NCBI GenBank assembly: GCA_963710315.1
Contig: CAVPZW010000008.1
Span: 310,001-374,000, forward strand
Direction of reading: 5' to 3'
Length of the DNA: 64,000 bases
Source: Palsa-360 sp963710315
Lineage (GTDB): Bacteria; Acidobacteriota; Terriglobia; Acidiferrales; UBA7541
Position 1 is the first letter of the stretch. Each line of letters begins with the position of its first letter. This document shows, in pieces, positions 45,779 to 54,077 of this stretch. The translations under genes and the position numbers were made by a program. The notes under the pieces were generated by a model. The model was given only the letters and a program-made list of their open reading frames with translations, ran no database searches and was not told where the DNA came from.

Positions 45779-46245
45779 ATGAACGCGAATCGCAAATTTA
45801 TTTGGATTGTGGCCCTGCTCCTGGCCGTGCCGATGCTAATTACGGCGCCGCGGCCACGCCTTTTCAGGGAGGCGGATACGGCGGAGGGCAGGGAAGAGGC
45901 GGCCCTCGTGGGCAGATGTCTCCCGATGAGCAATTGAAGCGAATGACCAAGGACCTGAACCTGACGGCTGACCAGCAATCCAAGATCAAGCCGATTCTCG
46001 TGGACGAACAAAAGAAGATGGAAGATTTGAGAAACGATTCCAGCGGCGATCGGCAAGCGATGCGCGGGAAGATGATGCAGATTCGCAAAGACACAAGCGA
46101 TCAGGTGCGCGCGGTGCTGGACGACAAGCAAAAGGAAAAATTCGATAAGCAGGAGCAGCAGCGCGAGGATCGCATGCGCAACGGCCGAGGCGGCGGTCCG
46201 GGCGGAGATAATTCTGGAGGGAATCCTCCAGCACCGCAGAATTAA
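45779..46245 (+). CDS. Small periplasmic Spy/CpxP-like protein (one frameshift)
   Basis: A strong site (AGGGAGGA) precedes the ATG at 45779, which begins a signal peptide MNANRKFIWIVALLLAV. The mature part is one frame away: ADANYGAAATPFQGGG, then MSPDEQLKRMTKDLNLTADQQSKIKPIL and repeated charged helices (VLDDKQKEKFDKQEQQRE), ending in a Gly/Asn/Pro tail. A single base lost near 45825-45845 explains this. The helical part with its LTxxQ..KI pattern fits the Spy/CpxP/LTXXQ family of periplasmic chaperone-like proteins. About 155 residues when repaired. Confidence 0.75.
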
Positions 46246-46295
46246 GGGGTATTTGTTGAGTGGCGCGGGCTTCAGCCTGCGCTACTTAAGGCAAT

Positions 46296-47264
46296 TCAAA
46301 ATCCGTAGAGCTTGGCGGGATTCTCCACCAGGATTGTCTTGCGCATGGCAGCATCCGGAACCCATTTGGGGAGGAAATTCAGTACTTGGCCGTCATCGAT
46401 TTGGAAGAAGGGCGTAATTTGAGAGTTGCTTCGGCCGGGCACGGGAATTCCCGGGTGCGGCCAGTCGCTTCCCCACAAAATGCGCTGCGGGTTTGAGGCC
46501 ACTAGGGCGCGGGCCAGCGGCGCAACATCGGAATAATCCGGCGCCAGCGTGGAGCTGCGATAGGGCGCGGAAATTTTCACATAGGCCTTGCCCGTTCGAA
46601 TCAAAGTCATTAGAGATGAGAATCCGAGTTGGTCGCCGCCAAGCGCCGCTTGCATGCCTCCAAAGTGATCGAAGACCACTGGCATGGGCGCTGCCGCCAC
46701 CAAATCCTTGATCCCCTCAATCACCGACAACCGCGCATAAATCTGGATGTGCCATTTCCTGTTCTTGATTCTTTCCACAGCGGCTTGAAATCGCTTGCGG
46801 CCGGCAGCGGGATCGGTTTCGCCCGCCGTCTCCAGATTCAAGCGGATACCGCGCATGCCGGCGCGTTCCATTTCGTCCAGGGCGGATTCCGGCGTCTTTT
46901 CGTCGATCACGGCCACGCCGCGCGCGCGTGAGCCAAGTTTTTTCATGGCGTCCAGCGCGCCGGAGTTATCCGTGCCATAGACGGTGGTCTGCACGACAAT
47001 CACGCGGCTCATGTGCAGCGCCTTGTGCAGGGACTGCAACTCATCCACCGAGACGGGTTCCGGCGTGTAAGGGCGCGAGGGCGAATAAGGAAAATGTTGC
47101 GGATCGAATGTGTGCACGTGGCAGTCGCAGGCGCCTTCTGGAATTTCGAAATTCACGGGCGTCGATGGCTGCGAAGCTTTGGCAAGAAGCAACTTGGGCC
47201 TCCATGCAAGGGCCGCAGCCCCCGCCGTTACCGCACCTTTTACAATTTCGCGCCGCGTAAACAT
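46296..47264 (-). CDS. Tat-exported amidohydrolase, 2-pyrone-4,6-dicarboxylate hydrolase-like
   Basis: 322 residues. The N-terminus has a twin-arginine signal (TRREIVKG, then a hydrophobic stretch). The metal site motif CDCHVHTFDP (about 46-55) and VVFDHFGGM (about 195-203), WGSDWPHPG (about 263-271) identify the TIM-barrel amidohydrolase-2 family. Relatives hydrolyse 2-pyrone-4,6-dicarboxylate or sugar lactones. Export by Tat is unusual for this family. The neighbours also carry export signals, which suggests a periplasmic pathway. Confidence 0.82.
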   Translation of the reverse strand: MFTRREIVKGAVTAGAAALAWRPKLLLAKASQPSTPVNFEIPEGACDCHVHTFDPQHFPYSPSRPYTPEPVSVDELQSLHKALHMSRVIVVQTTVYGTDNSGALDAMKKLGSRARGVAVIDEKTPESALDEMERAGMRGIRLNLETAGETDPAAGRKRFQAAVERIKNRKWHIQIYARLSVIEGIKDLVAAAPMPVVFDHFGGMQAALGGDQLGFSSLMTLIRTGKAYVKISAPYRSSTLAPDYSDVAPLARALVASNPQRILWGSDWPHPGIPVPGRSNSQITPFFQIDDGQVLNFLPKWVPDAAMRKTILVENPAKLYGF

Positions 47265-47436
47265 GAATCGTCCTCCAAATATTTTACCGCGAGAGTATAA
47301 CGCGAAGTTGCGAGTGCGGCATCGAGGAGTTGCCCCTCAAATTATTTGTGGCGCGCTTGGTGGAAAGCGCGAAACCGTATAACATCTTGTGTTCAACCAG
47401 AAATATGGAAACGCGTTGTCTTGCGGGGGGAGCAAT

Positions 47437-48246
47437 ATGTCGCGATTGAAGATTGGGATGATTGTCGTGGTTTGCGCGGCGCTTTCCGCCGCAATCATGC
47501 TTCCCGCGGCTCGCCCGGCGCCCCAGGGTCCGGCTTCGCTCGTGAACGATCCCAAACTGATCGAAGAGTTGGTTTACGCCAACCACATTCTTTACGCGCA
47601 GTCCGTGCTGGACGGCTTCGGCCACGTGAGCGCGCGCAGCGATAAGGACCCTAGCCATTTCATCATGTCGCGCAGCATGGCGCCCGCGCTGGTCACCTCG
47701 AACGACATGATGGAGTATGACCGCAATGGCGAACCCGTGGATGCGCGCGGCCGCAACTCCTACGTGGAGCGTTACATTCATGCCGCGATCTATCGTGCGC
47801 GGCCCGATGTGAAGTCCATCGTTCACAGCCACTCGCTGGACGTGATCCCCTACAGCGTGACGGGCATGGCGCTGCGGCCCGTCTACCACATGAGCGCGTT
47901 TCTTGGTTTGGGCGCTCCGATTTTCGATTCGCACGACGAGTTTGGCGACACAGACATGTTGATTCGCGACAACAAGCTCGGCGATGCACTGGCCAAGGTG
48001 CTGGGCAATAGCGGCATCGCTTTGATTCGCGGACATGGATACGTTGCCGTGGCCAATTCCACGCAAGTTGCGGTGTACCGCGCGTACTACACGCAGATGA
48101 ACGCGCGCGTTCAGGCTGACTCCATGAAACTTGGCTCCATCAAGTTTCTGACGCCCGGAGAGGCGGCCAAAGCGCAGGTGGTCACCGAAGGAACGGTTGG
48201 GCGGGCCTGGGATTTGTGGAAGTCGCAGGTTGGAAAGATTGAATAG
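47437..48246 (+). CDS. Exported class II aldolase/adducin-like protein
   Basis: 269 residues from the ATG at 47437, which follows GGGGGGAG; an upstream start at 47389 is less likely. A hydrophobic N-terminal segment (about 6-24) precedes the aldolase fold. GHVSARSD (about 45-52), IVHSHS (about 113-118, metal His pair) and RGHGYVAV (about 184-191) match the class II aldolase/fuculose-1-phosphate aldolase family. Retro-aldol cleavage or decarboxylation of a hydroxy acid is the likely chemistry. Export of this family is uncommon. Confidence 0.8.
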   Translation: MSRLKIGMIVVVCAALSAAIMLPAARPAPQGPASLVNDPKLIEELVYANHILYAQSVLDGFGHVSARSDKDPSHFIMSRSMAPALVTSNDMMEYDRNGEPVDARGRNSYVERYIHAAIYRARPDVKSIVHSHSLDVIPYSVTGMALRPVYHMSAFLGLGAPIFDSHDEFGDTDMLIRDNKLGDALAKVLGNSGIALIRGHGYVAVANSTQVAVYRAYYTQMNARVQADSMKLGSIKFLTPGEAAKAQVVTEGTVGRAWDLWKSQVGKIE

Positions 48247-48291
48247 CTGGCAGTATCTAAAAAACTACAAACGGAGAGCGGGCATCATTTC

Positions 48292-49353
48292 ATGAAAACA
48301 TACAAGATTGCGGTAATTCCCGGCGACGGCATTGGCAAAGAGGTTGTGCCCGAGGGCTTGCGCGTGCTGGAAGCGGCAGGAAAACGTTTCGGGATCGATT
48401 ATTCGTTCAAGCATTTTGATTGGAGCTGCGAAACATACGCCAAGACCGGAAAGATGATGCCCGACGACGGCCTGGCGCAGCTGCAACCCTTTGACGCAAT
48501 TTTTCTTGGCGCGGTGGGCTATCCCGGCGTGCCGGATCACATTTCGCTGTGGGGGCTGCTCATCCCCATCCGCCGCGGCTTCGACCAATATGTAAACCTG
48601 CGGCCGGTGCGCATGCTGAAGGGCGTCGAATCCCCGCTGAAGAGCGCCAAGCCGGGCGAAATCGATTTCTACGTGGTGCGCGAAAACGTGGAGGGCGAAT
48701 ACTCAAACATCGGCGGGCGAATTTTTGACGGCACCGACCAAGAAATGGCCATGCAGACCAACATCTTCACGCGCCGGGGCGTGGACCGCATCCTGCGCTA
48801 CGCCTTCGATCTTGCGCGCAAACGCAAAAAGCATGTGACCAGCGCCACCAAATCCAACGGCATCATCCACACCATGCCCTACTGGGACGAGCGCTTCGCC
48901 GCCGTCTCCAAGGATTATCCCGACGTCCGCACCGACCAGTATCACATCGACATTCTCACCGCGCATTTCGTGCGCCGCCCGCAAATGTTTGACGTCGTGG
49001 TGGGCTCGAACCTCTTCGGCGACATCCTCTCCGACCTCGGCCCCGCCGTCGTTGGCTCCATCGGCATCGCCGCCGGCGCAAATCTCAATCCGTCGAAAAA
49101 ATATCCCTCCATGTTTGAGCCCGTGCATGGCTCCGCCCCAGACATCGCCGGAAAAAATATCGCCAACCCCATCGGCCAAATCTGGTCCGCCGCCATGATG
49201 CTGGACCACTTCGGCGAAACCGCAGCCGCAGCCGCCATCGAGCGCGCCATCGAGGAGGTCCTCACCAAGCCCGAATACCTCACGCCCGACCTCGGCGGCA
49301 AAGCCAGCGCGCAAATTGTAGGGAAGGCGATTGCGGATACTGTAAGCAAGTAA
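48292..49353 (+). CDS. Tartrate/D-malate-type dehydrogenase (isocitrate/isopropylmalate dehydrogenase family)
   Basis: 353 residues. The family motifs VIPGDGIGKEV (start), RPVRMLKGVESPL, DFYVVRENVEGEYSN (about 125-139) and VVVGSNLFGDILSDLGPAVVGSIGIA (about 235-260) and EPVHGSAPDIAGK are visible. The RENVEGEYS region is like TtuC/DmlA rather than LeuB, which has RELTGG there. It would oxidise and decarboxylate D-malate or tartrate with NAD. It lies 45 bases after the aldolase gene on the same strand. The pair may act on a short hydroxy acid. Confidence 0.87.
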   Translation: MKTYKIAVIPGDGIGKEVVPEGLRVLEAAGKRFGIDYSFKHFDWSCETYAKTGKMMPDDGLAQLQPFDAIFLGAVGYPGVPDHISLWGLLIPIRRGFDQYVNLRPVRMLKGVESPLKSAKPGEIDFYVVRENVEGEYSNIGGRIFDGTDQEMAMQTNIFTRRGVDRILRYAFDLARKRKKHVTSATKSNGIIHTMPYWDERFAAVSKDYPDVRTDQYHIDILTAHFVRRPQMFDVVVGSNLFGDILSDLGPAVVGSIGIAAGANLNPSKKYPSMFEPVHGSAPDIAGKNIANPIGQIWSAAMMLDHFGETAAAAAIERAIEEVLTKPEYLTPDLGGKASAQIVGKAIADTVSK

Positions 49354-49368
49354 TTTGGAATTCAGTGG

Positions 49369-49408
49369 AAGCAACGCGGGTGCGCGAATTCGCGCACCCG
49401 CGTTGCTT
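49369..49408 (+). terminator. Palindromic stem-loop terminator after the dehydrogenase gene
   Basis: A perfect 40-base palindrome centred at 49388/49389 (arm begins AAGCAACGCGGGTGCGCG) begins 16 bases after the stop at 49353 and is followed by TT. It fits a rho-independent terminator, perhaps serving also the convergent methyltransferase gene. Confidence 0.7.
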
Positions 49409-49436
49409 TTACGTGCCTTGCTGTCGAGTTTCCTGG

Positions 49437-50042
49437 CTACGAACTCCGCGGGCGGCGGGCCACAATTTCGGCGACGGTTCTGTGGTGGGCTGCGTCAGTG
49501 GCTTTTCCTTCGTGGTAGTGAAGGATTTCCCAGCCTGCGAAATATTGTTGCAGCTGGCCGGGGAGCAGGCGGTGCGGGCCTTCTTCTTCGCCGGGCTCGG
49601 TGACGTGGACGATGGAAATGAGGAGGCCGCCGGGGGCGACGCCGCGCTTGGCGGGCTCGAAGAGATTTCGCTGCAGGTAGTAGCAGATGGCGATGAGGTT
49701 CCAGCGGGCAGGCTCGATCTCGAATTCGCCTTTTTCGAGGTCGGCGACGACGGCGTTGATTTGCAGGCCGCGCCCGGCGGCGCGGGTTTGCAGAATATCG
49801 ATGGCTGAGGAGGCGCCGTCTACCGCGGTGACATCCCAGCCGTGTTCCGCAAGCCAGAGAGCGTTTCGGCCGGTGCCGCAGGCGAGGTCCAGCGCTTTGC
49901 GGGGCGCATTGCCGGAGATGGGTTTCGCCGCCGCGGCCGCAAAGTCCGTTGCCGTGGCCACCACCAGTGGCGTGGGCGGGGATTCTAGATCTTCTGTGCG
50001 TTGGCGCAGGCGGTAGCGTTCATTCCAACCTTGAATTTCCAT
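49437..50042 (-). CDS. Class I SAM-dependent methyltransferase, TehB-like
   Basis: 201 residues. LDLACGTGRNALWLAEHG (about 50-67) is the SAM-binding motif, AVDGASSAID follows, then NLIAICYYLQRNLF and a C-terminal GWEILHYHEGK like in TehB-type thiol/tellurite methyltransferases. It is short and soluble. The target cannot be inferred. It is transcribed alone, between inverted repeats. Confidence 0.82.
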   Translation of the reverse strand: MEIQGWNERYRLRQRTEDLESPPTPLVVATATDFAAAAAKPISGNAPRKALDLACGTGRNALWLAEHGWDVTAVDGASSAIDILQTRAAGRGLQINAVVADLEKGEFEIEPARWNLIAICYYLQRNLFEPAKRGVAPGGLLISIVHVTEPGEEEGPHRLLPGQLQQYFAGWEILHYHEGKATDAAHHRTVAEIVARRPRSS

Positions 50043-50082
50043 TCTCTAGGTCACCTGTTTATTGCAACTTTTATTGTAACTT

Positions 50083-50145
50083 GCCTCTTTAGAGGCGAGG
50101 GTGTTTTGCTTGTGGTAAGAAAATCCCCGCCTCTGAAGAGGCGGG
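50083..50145. repeat. GCCTCTTTAGAGGC / GCCTCTGAAGAGGC inverted repeats
   Basis: Two self-complementary units (about 50083-50101 and 50125-50145) that also pair with each other. They form a pair of short hairpins or one larger one. Confidence 0.6.
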
Positions 50146-50244
50146 CTACAGCGGATCTCTTTCGCAGCTTCTTTCATTTCAAAACCGCCGGCGGGACGGC
50201 GACGCTACAAGACCGGCTTCTCAGGCTGCGGAAAAAGTAGTCTA

Positions 50245-50335
50245 TTTTGTCATTCCGAGCGGAGCGAGGAATCTCTCTTCGATTTAAGCCCATGAAAAGA
50301 AAGAGAGATTCCTCGCTCCGCTCGGAATGACAAAA
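50245..50335. repeat. Perfect 34-base inverted repeat, CATTCCGAGC family
   Basis: Arms at 50245-50278 and 50302-50335 are exact reverse complements with a 23-base loop. The core is CATTCCGAGCGGAGCGAGGA. A second copy lies at 52091-52172. Repeats of this kind are widely seen in Acidobacteriota intergenic DNA. Confidence 0.9.
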
Positions 50336-50457
50336 TGTTTTTGGACTTTATCAGCAGTCTGTTCAGCAAGGTAAACTTCCAGGAGATTCGAGATTCAGCC
50401 ATATTCGGCGTGACGCATCCAGGCTAGAATCTCGGAACCAGGTCAGGAGGCGCAATC

Positions 50458-50991
50458 ATGATGAAAGATCTGCCGTTATCCAAGGTCTACCAATTGCTCG
50501 AGCCGGGGCCGGTGGTCCTGCTGACGACCGCGCGCAAAGGGCGCGCCAATGTCATGACCATGTCCTGGCACATGATGGTGGAGTTTGAGCCGCCGCTGGT
50601 GGCCTGCGTGGTCAGCAACGCAAATTACAGTTTCGCTGCATTGCGCGCAACCGGGGAATGCGTGATTGCCATTCCCGCGCTGAAATTGGCGCGCAAAGTT
50701 GTGGGCGTCGGCAACTGCTCTGGGCGCGACGTGGATAAATTTGTAACGCTGGGGCTGACGCCTGCGCCCGCCAAAATGGTGACGCCGCCGCTGGTGGCCG
50801 AATGCTTTGCCAATTTGGAATGCAAGGTGAGCGATACACGCCTCGTCAACAGTTACAACCTGTTCATTCTTGAGGTGCTCAAGGCCTGGAAAGATCCCGC
50901 GCAGAAAAATCCCAAGACCATTCATCATCACGGCTACGGCACGTTCGCCGTTGACGGCAAAACCATCCAACTAAAATCAAAGATGCGATGA
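50458..50991 (+). CDS. Flavin reductase-like FMN-binding protein
   Basis: 177 residues. The start at 50458 has CAGGAGG upstream. The split-barrel FMN-binding pattern of the flavin-reductase-like family is visible: VVLLTTARKGRANVMTMSWHM (about 18-38), EFEPPLVACVVS, ATGECVIAIPAL, then a central GVGNCSGRDVDKF. Relatives bind FMN and reduce flavin or act on small aromatics. The product could deliver reduced flavin to an oxygenase. The exact partner is not apparent here. Confidence 0.82.
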   Translation: MMKDLPLSKVYQLLEPGPVVLLTTARKGRANVMTMSWHMMVEFEPPLVACVVSNANYSFAALRATGECVIAIPALKLARKVVGVGNCSGRDVDKFVTLGLTPAPAKMVTPPLVAECFANLECKVSDTRLVNSYNLFILEVLKAWKDPAQKNPKTIHHHGYGTFAVDGKTIQLKSKMR

Positions 50992-51054
50992 CGCGCAATC
51001 CGGCAGTATAATCGGCCAACTCGCAACCGGAACACAAAGAACGGGAGGCATTCG

Positions 51055-52068
51055 ATGCGCGCACGCACGCGATGGCTGGTGATGGCGATTCTGGCGGTGT
51101 CGGCGTTCGGATTGAGCAAAGTGGTTCCCGCAAAAATGGGGACCATGAAGGCGTTCGTCACCAACAGCCTGGCCGATACCGTCACTGTGATCGACCTCAA
51201 TACGCAGAAGGTTTCCGCGACCATCAAAGTGGGGAAGCGCGTGCACGGCATCTGCGCGCCGGCGGACGGGTCAAAGTTTTTCGCGACCATCGAGCTGGAA
51301 AAAACTTTTAAGGTAATCGACACGGCCACCAACCAGGTGACCGCGACGATTGCACTGCCTGGCACGCCGAATCAATGCGCCTCGACGCCCGACGGCCACT
51401 ACGTGGCGGTGCCGAATCGCAGCGGGGATAGCGTCGTCATTATCGATATCCCGCTGGGAAAAATCGTCAAAGAGCTGCCTGTGAAGAAACCTCACAACGC
51501 TTACAACACGGGGCGCAATGATGTGCTGTACGTTTCCTCCATGGGCGAGAATGTGATCTATCGCATCGACCTGAAGACCATGGAATATACGGACAAGATT
51601 CCCACCGGCGGCATTCCTCGCCCCTACGCCGTGACGCGAGACGAAAAAACGTTGTACGTGGCGCTCTCCGATTATCACGGATTTGAAATTGTGGACATTC
51701 CCAGTAAGAAGGAGATCGCGCGGGTGGATTTGCCCGCCGCGCCTCCCGCGGACTGCGAACTCGAACCTCACACCGAAACGCACGGGCTGGCGCTCGCGCC
51801 AAACGAAAAAGAACTGTGGGTCACCAGCCTTACCGACGGCGGCGTGTACGTATATGACATCGCCGCGAAAACACTTTCCAAGGAAATTCTGACGGGCGCG
51901 TGCCCCAACTGGATTGGGTTTTCTCCGGACGGAAAATATGTGACCGTTAGCAATTGCGGCAGCAACGACGCGGCCGTCATCGACGCAAAATCGCGGCAAG
52001 TGCTTGCAAAAGTTGCCACCGGGGAAGGGCCCAAGAGGCTGCTGGCCATGGTTGTGCCGGGTTCGTAG
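51055..52068 (+). CDS. Exported YncE-like beta-propeller protein
   Basis: 337 residues with GGGAGG before the ATG at 51055 and a signal peptide (WLVMAILAVSAFGL). Repeated blades of the YVTN type follow: AFVTNSLADTVTVIDLNTQKVSATIKVG, DTATNQVTATIALPG, YVAVPNRSGDSVVIID, VYDIAAKTL and VTVSNCGSNDAAVID (each shown in part). Such propellers bind partners or ligands in the periplasm and have no known catalysis. The role next to the flavin reductase-like gene is unknown. Confidence 0.85.
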   Translation: MRARTRWLVMAILAVSAFGLSKVVPAKMGTMKAFVTNSLADTVTVIDLNTQKVSATIKVGKRVHGICAPADGSKFFATIELEKTFKVIDTATNQVTATIALPGTPNQCASTPDGHYVAVPNRSGDSVVIIDIPLGKIVKELPVKKPHNAYNTGRNDVLYVSSMGENVIYRIDLKTMEYTDKIPTGGIPRPYAVTRDEKTLYVALSDYHGFEIVDIPSKKEIARVDLPAAPPADCELEPHTETHGLALAPNEKELWVTSLTDGGVYVYDIAAKTLSKEILTGACPNWIGFSPDGKYVTVSNCGSNDAAVIDAKSRQVLAKVATGEGPKRLLAMVVPGS

Positions 52069-52090
52069 TATCGCGAAAAATTACCTCGCG

Positions 52091-52172
52091 TTGTCATTCC
52101 GAGCGAAGCGAGGAATCTCTCTTTCTTGAGCCCAAATCCAAGAGAGATTCCTCGCTTCGCTCGGAATGATAA
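52091..52172. repeat. Inverted repeat, CATTCCGAGC family (second copy)
   Basis: Arms of about 32 bases (52091-52122 and 52141-52172) with one mismatch near the outer ends and an 18-base loop. The core CATTCCGAGCGAAGCGAGGA differs by a compensated pair from the copy at 50245-50335. It lies between the propeller gene and the gamma-glutamyltransferase gene. Confidence 0.88.
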
Positions 52173-52264
52173 AATGGGTGAGTTTGCTTTGCAGCGCGCA
52201 TAACGGCTATACATTCACAGTTTTTTCAGCCGTCCACAGGAACTTGCCGAGATACTCATCGCCG

Positions 52265-53971
52265 ATGCGCAAACACAAAATACAATTCACGCTGGTGCTC
52301 GCCGCGGGATTTTTTGCGCTCGGGATGACAGGGGAAAGGGCCATGGCACAAGATCGCGGTCAGGGACGCTCGATGGTGATCTCGCAAACTGGGATCGTGG
52401 CCACGGAATCTCCGCTGGCATCGAAGGCCGGTGCGGCAATTTTGGAGCGCGGCGGCAACGCTGTGGACGCGGCCATTGCGGCGCACGCGGTGATGACAGT
52501 TGTCGCGCCGATGTGGAATGGCATTGGCGGGGATTTATTCGCCATCGTGTATGACGCCAAGAGCGGAAAATATTATGGATTGAACGCCAGCGGCTGGGCC
52601 CCCGCCGCGCAATCGGTCGAGCGCTTGCGCCAGAAGGGGCTGCGCGAGATGCCCATGCATGGGATCGAGCCTGTCACCGTGCCCGGCTCGGTTGACGGTT
52701 GGCAGAAGCTGCTGGACCGCTTTGGCAAAAAGAAAATGAACGAGGTGCTGGCCCCCGCGATTCAGGTCGCCGAGGACGGCTATCCGGTGACAGAGTGGAT
52801 CGCGCAGCACTTCGCGGCGAATGTGGATTTGTTGCGCGAGAACGAAGCGGCCGCACACACATTTCTGATTTCGGACCGCGCGCCGCGCCTGGGCGAAATC
52901 GTTCGCAATCCCGATCTGGCCTGGTCGCTGCGGCAAATCGCGCAGGGCGGCCGCGACGCGTTTTATCGCGGAGAAATTACCAAGCGCATTCTGGCGCTAT
53001 CGGCGCGGCACGGCGGCGTGCTTACGGCCAAGGATTTTTCGGATTATTCCAGCGAATGGGCCGAGCCGATCTCGACAACGTACCGAGGCTGGACGGTGTA
53101 CGAGATGCCACCCAACGTGCAGGGCATTGGCGCGCTGGAAATGCTCAACATCATGGAGCAGTTTGATCTGCATTCCTATGGGCTGAATTCCACCCGCGCG
53201 CTGCACGTGCAGATCGAGGCGAAAAAACTGGCCTATGCGGATGTGCTCCGCTACATCGGCGATCCCAAAAGCGCAAAGATTCCGGTCAGCGGCATGCTCT
53301 CCAAACAGTATGCGGCCGAGCGCGCCAAGTTGATCGACATGGAGCATGCCAATTGCGAGGTGGGGCCGGGGACGCCCGTTCCCAGCGCGGGCGACACAAC
53401 GTATTTGAGCGTGGTGGATCGTGAAGGCAATATGGTTTCGTTCATCGAATCGAACTACGCGGAATTCGGCTCGGGGCTCGTGGCTGACGGAACAGGTTTC
53501 GTGTTGCACGATCGCGGCGTGCTGTTCAGCCTGGATCCTGCGTCGCCCAATGCAATTGCCGGACACAAGCGGCCGCTGCACACCATTATTCCCGCGTTCA
53601 TGGAGAAGGATCAGATTCGCATTGCGTTCGGGATCATGGGCGGATGGAATCAGGCGCAGGCGCACGCTCAATTCGTTTCGCATGTCGTGGATTTCAATCA
53701 GAATATTCAGGCGGCTCTGGAGACGGCGCGATTCACGAAGCCCACGTTTACGGGATGCGACGTGCTGCTGGAAAATCGCGTTCCCGGAAACGTCAAGGGC
53801 GAGCTGGAAGCCAAGGGGCACAAGCTCACCATGCACAACGGTTATTCGGATATGTTCGGCGGCGGGCAGGCCGTGATGCGCGACTACACATCGGGCGTGA
53901 ATTATGGGGCTTCAGACCCGCGAAAAGACGGCGCCGCCATTCCGGAACTCCCGGTCAAGTGGCAACAGTAA
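52265..53971 (+). CDS. ggt: Gamma-glutamyltransferase, exported
   Basis: 568 residues from the ATG at 52265 (MRKHKIQFTLVLAAGFFALG), which gives a signal peptide; a start at 52166 would add 33 unlikely residues. GGNAVDAAIAAHAVMTVV (about 63-80), GIGGDLFAI and the catalytic GDTTYLSVVD (Thr378, the N-terminal nucleophile after self-cleavage) are present, then ESNYAEFGSGL and HRKP-like HTIIPAFM. The enzyme is periplasmic and acts on gamma-glutamyl bonds. GGT-like enzymes with low similarity also include cephalosporin acylase-type hydrolases, so substrate choice is open. Confidence 0.88.
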   Translation: MRKHKIQFTLVLAAGFFALGMTGERAMAQDRGQGRSMVISQTGIVATESPLASKAGAAILERGGNAVDAAIAAHAVMTVVAPMWNGIGGDLFAIVYDAKSGKYYGLNASGWAPAAQSVERLRQKGLREMPMHGIEPVTVPGSVDGWQKLLDRFGKKKMNEVLAPAIQVAEDGYPVTEWIAQHFAANVDLLRENEAAAHTFLISDRAPRLGEIVRNPDLAWSLRQIAQGGRDAFYRGEITKRILALSARHGGVLTAKDFSDYSSEWAEPISTTYRGWTVYEMPPNVQGIGALEMLNIMEQFDLHSYGLNSTRALHVQIEAKKLAYADVLRYIGDPKSAKIPVSGMLSKQYAAERAKLIDMEHANCEVGPGTPVPSAGDTTYLSVVDREGNMVSFIESNYAEFGSGLVADGTGFVLHDRGVLFSLDPASPNAIAGHKRPLHTIIPAFMEKDQIRIAFGIMGGWNQAQAHAQFVSHVVDFNQNIQAALETARFTKPTFTGCDVLLENRVPGNVKGELEAKGHKLTMHNGYSDMFGGGQAVMRDYTSGVNYGASDPRKDGAAIPELPVKWQQ

Positions 53972-53998
53972 ACCGGAATGTTTCTGTAGCTTCTCTCG

Positions 53999-54059
53999 TG
54001 CCCTCTGTGTTAATGGTTTTAAGCTTTAAGAGCTTTAACACAGAGAACACAGAGGGCAC
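53999..54059. repeat. Inverted repeat, CCTCTGTGTT family
   Basis: Left arm at 53999-54012 (GTGCCCTCTGTGTT) and right arm at about 54046-54059 pair exactly. An inner AACACAGAG copy lies at about 54037-54045. It sits between the GGT stop and the convergent flavoprotein gene. Related to the repeat at 43916-44004. Confidence 0.7.
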
Positions 54060-54077
54060 AGAGAAAGGCTGGCCCGC

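Larger units (their letters stand above)
50043..50457. other. Repeat-rich intergenic region
   Basis: 415 bases holding the inverted repeats at 50083-50145 and 50245-50335. No gene is visible. The start at 50458 has a clear CAGGAGG site just upstream. Confidence 0.6.
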
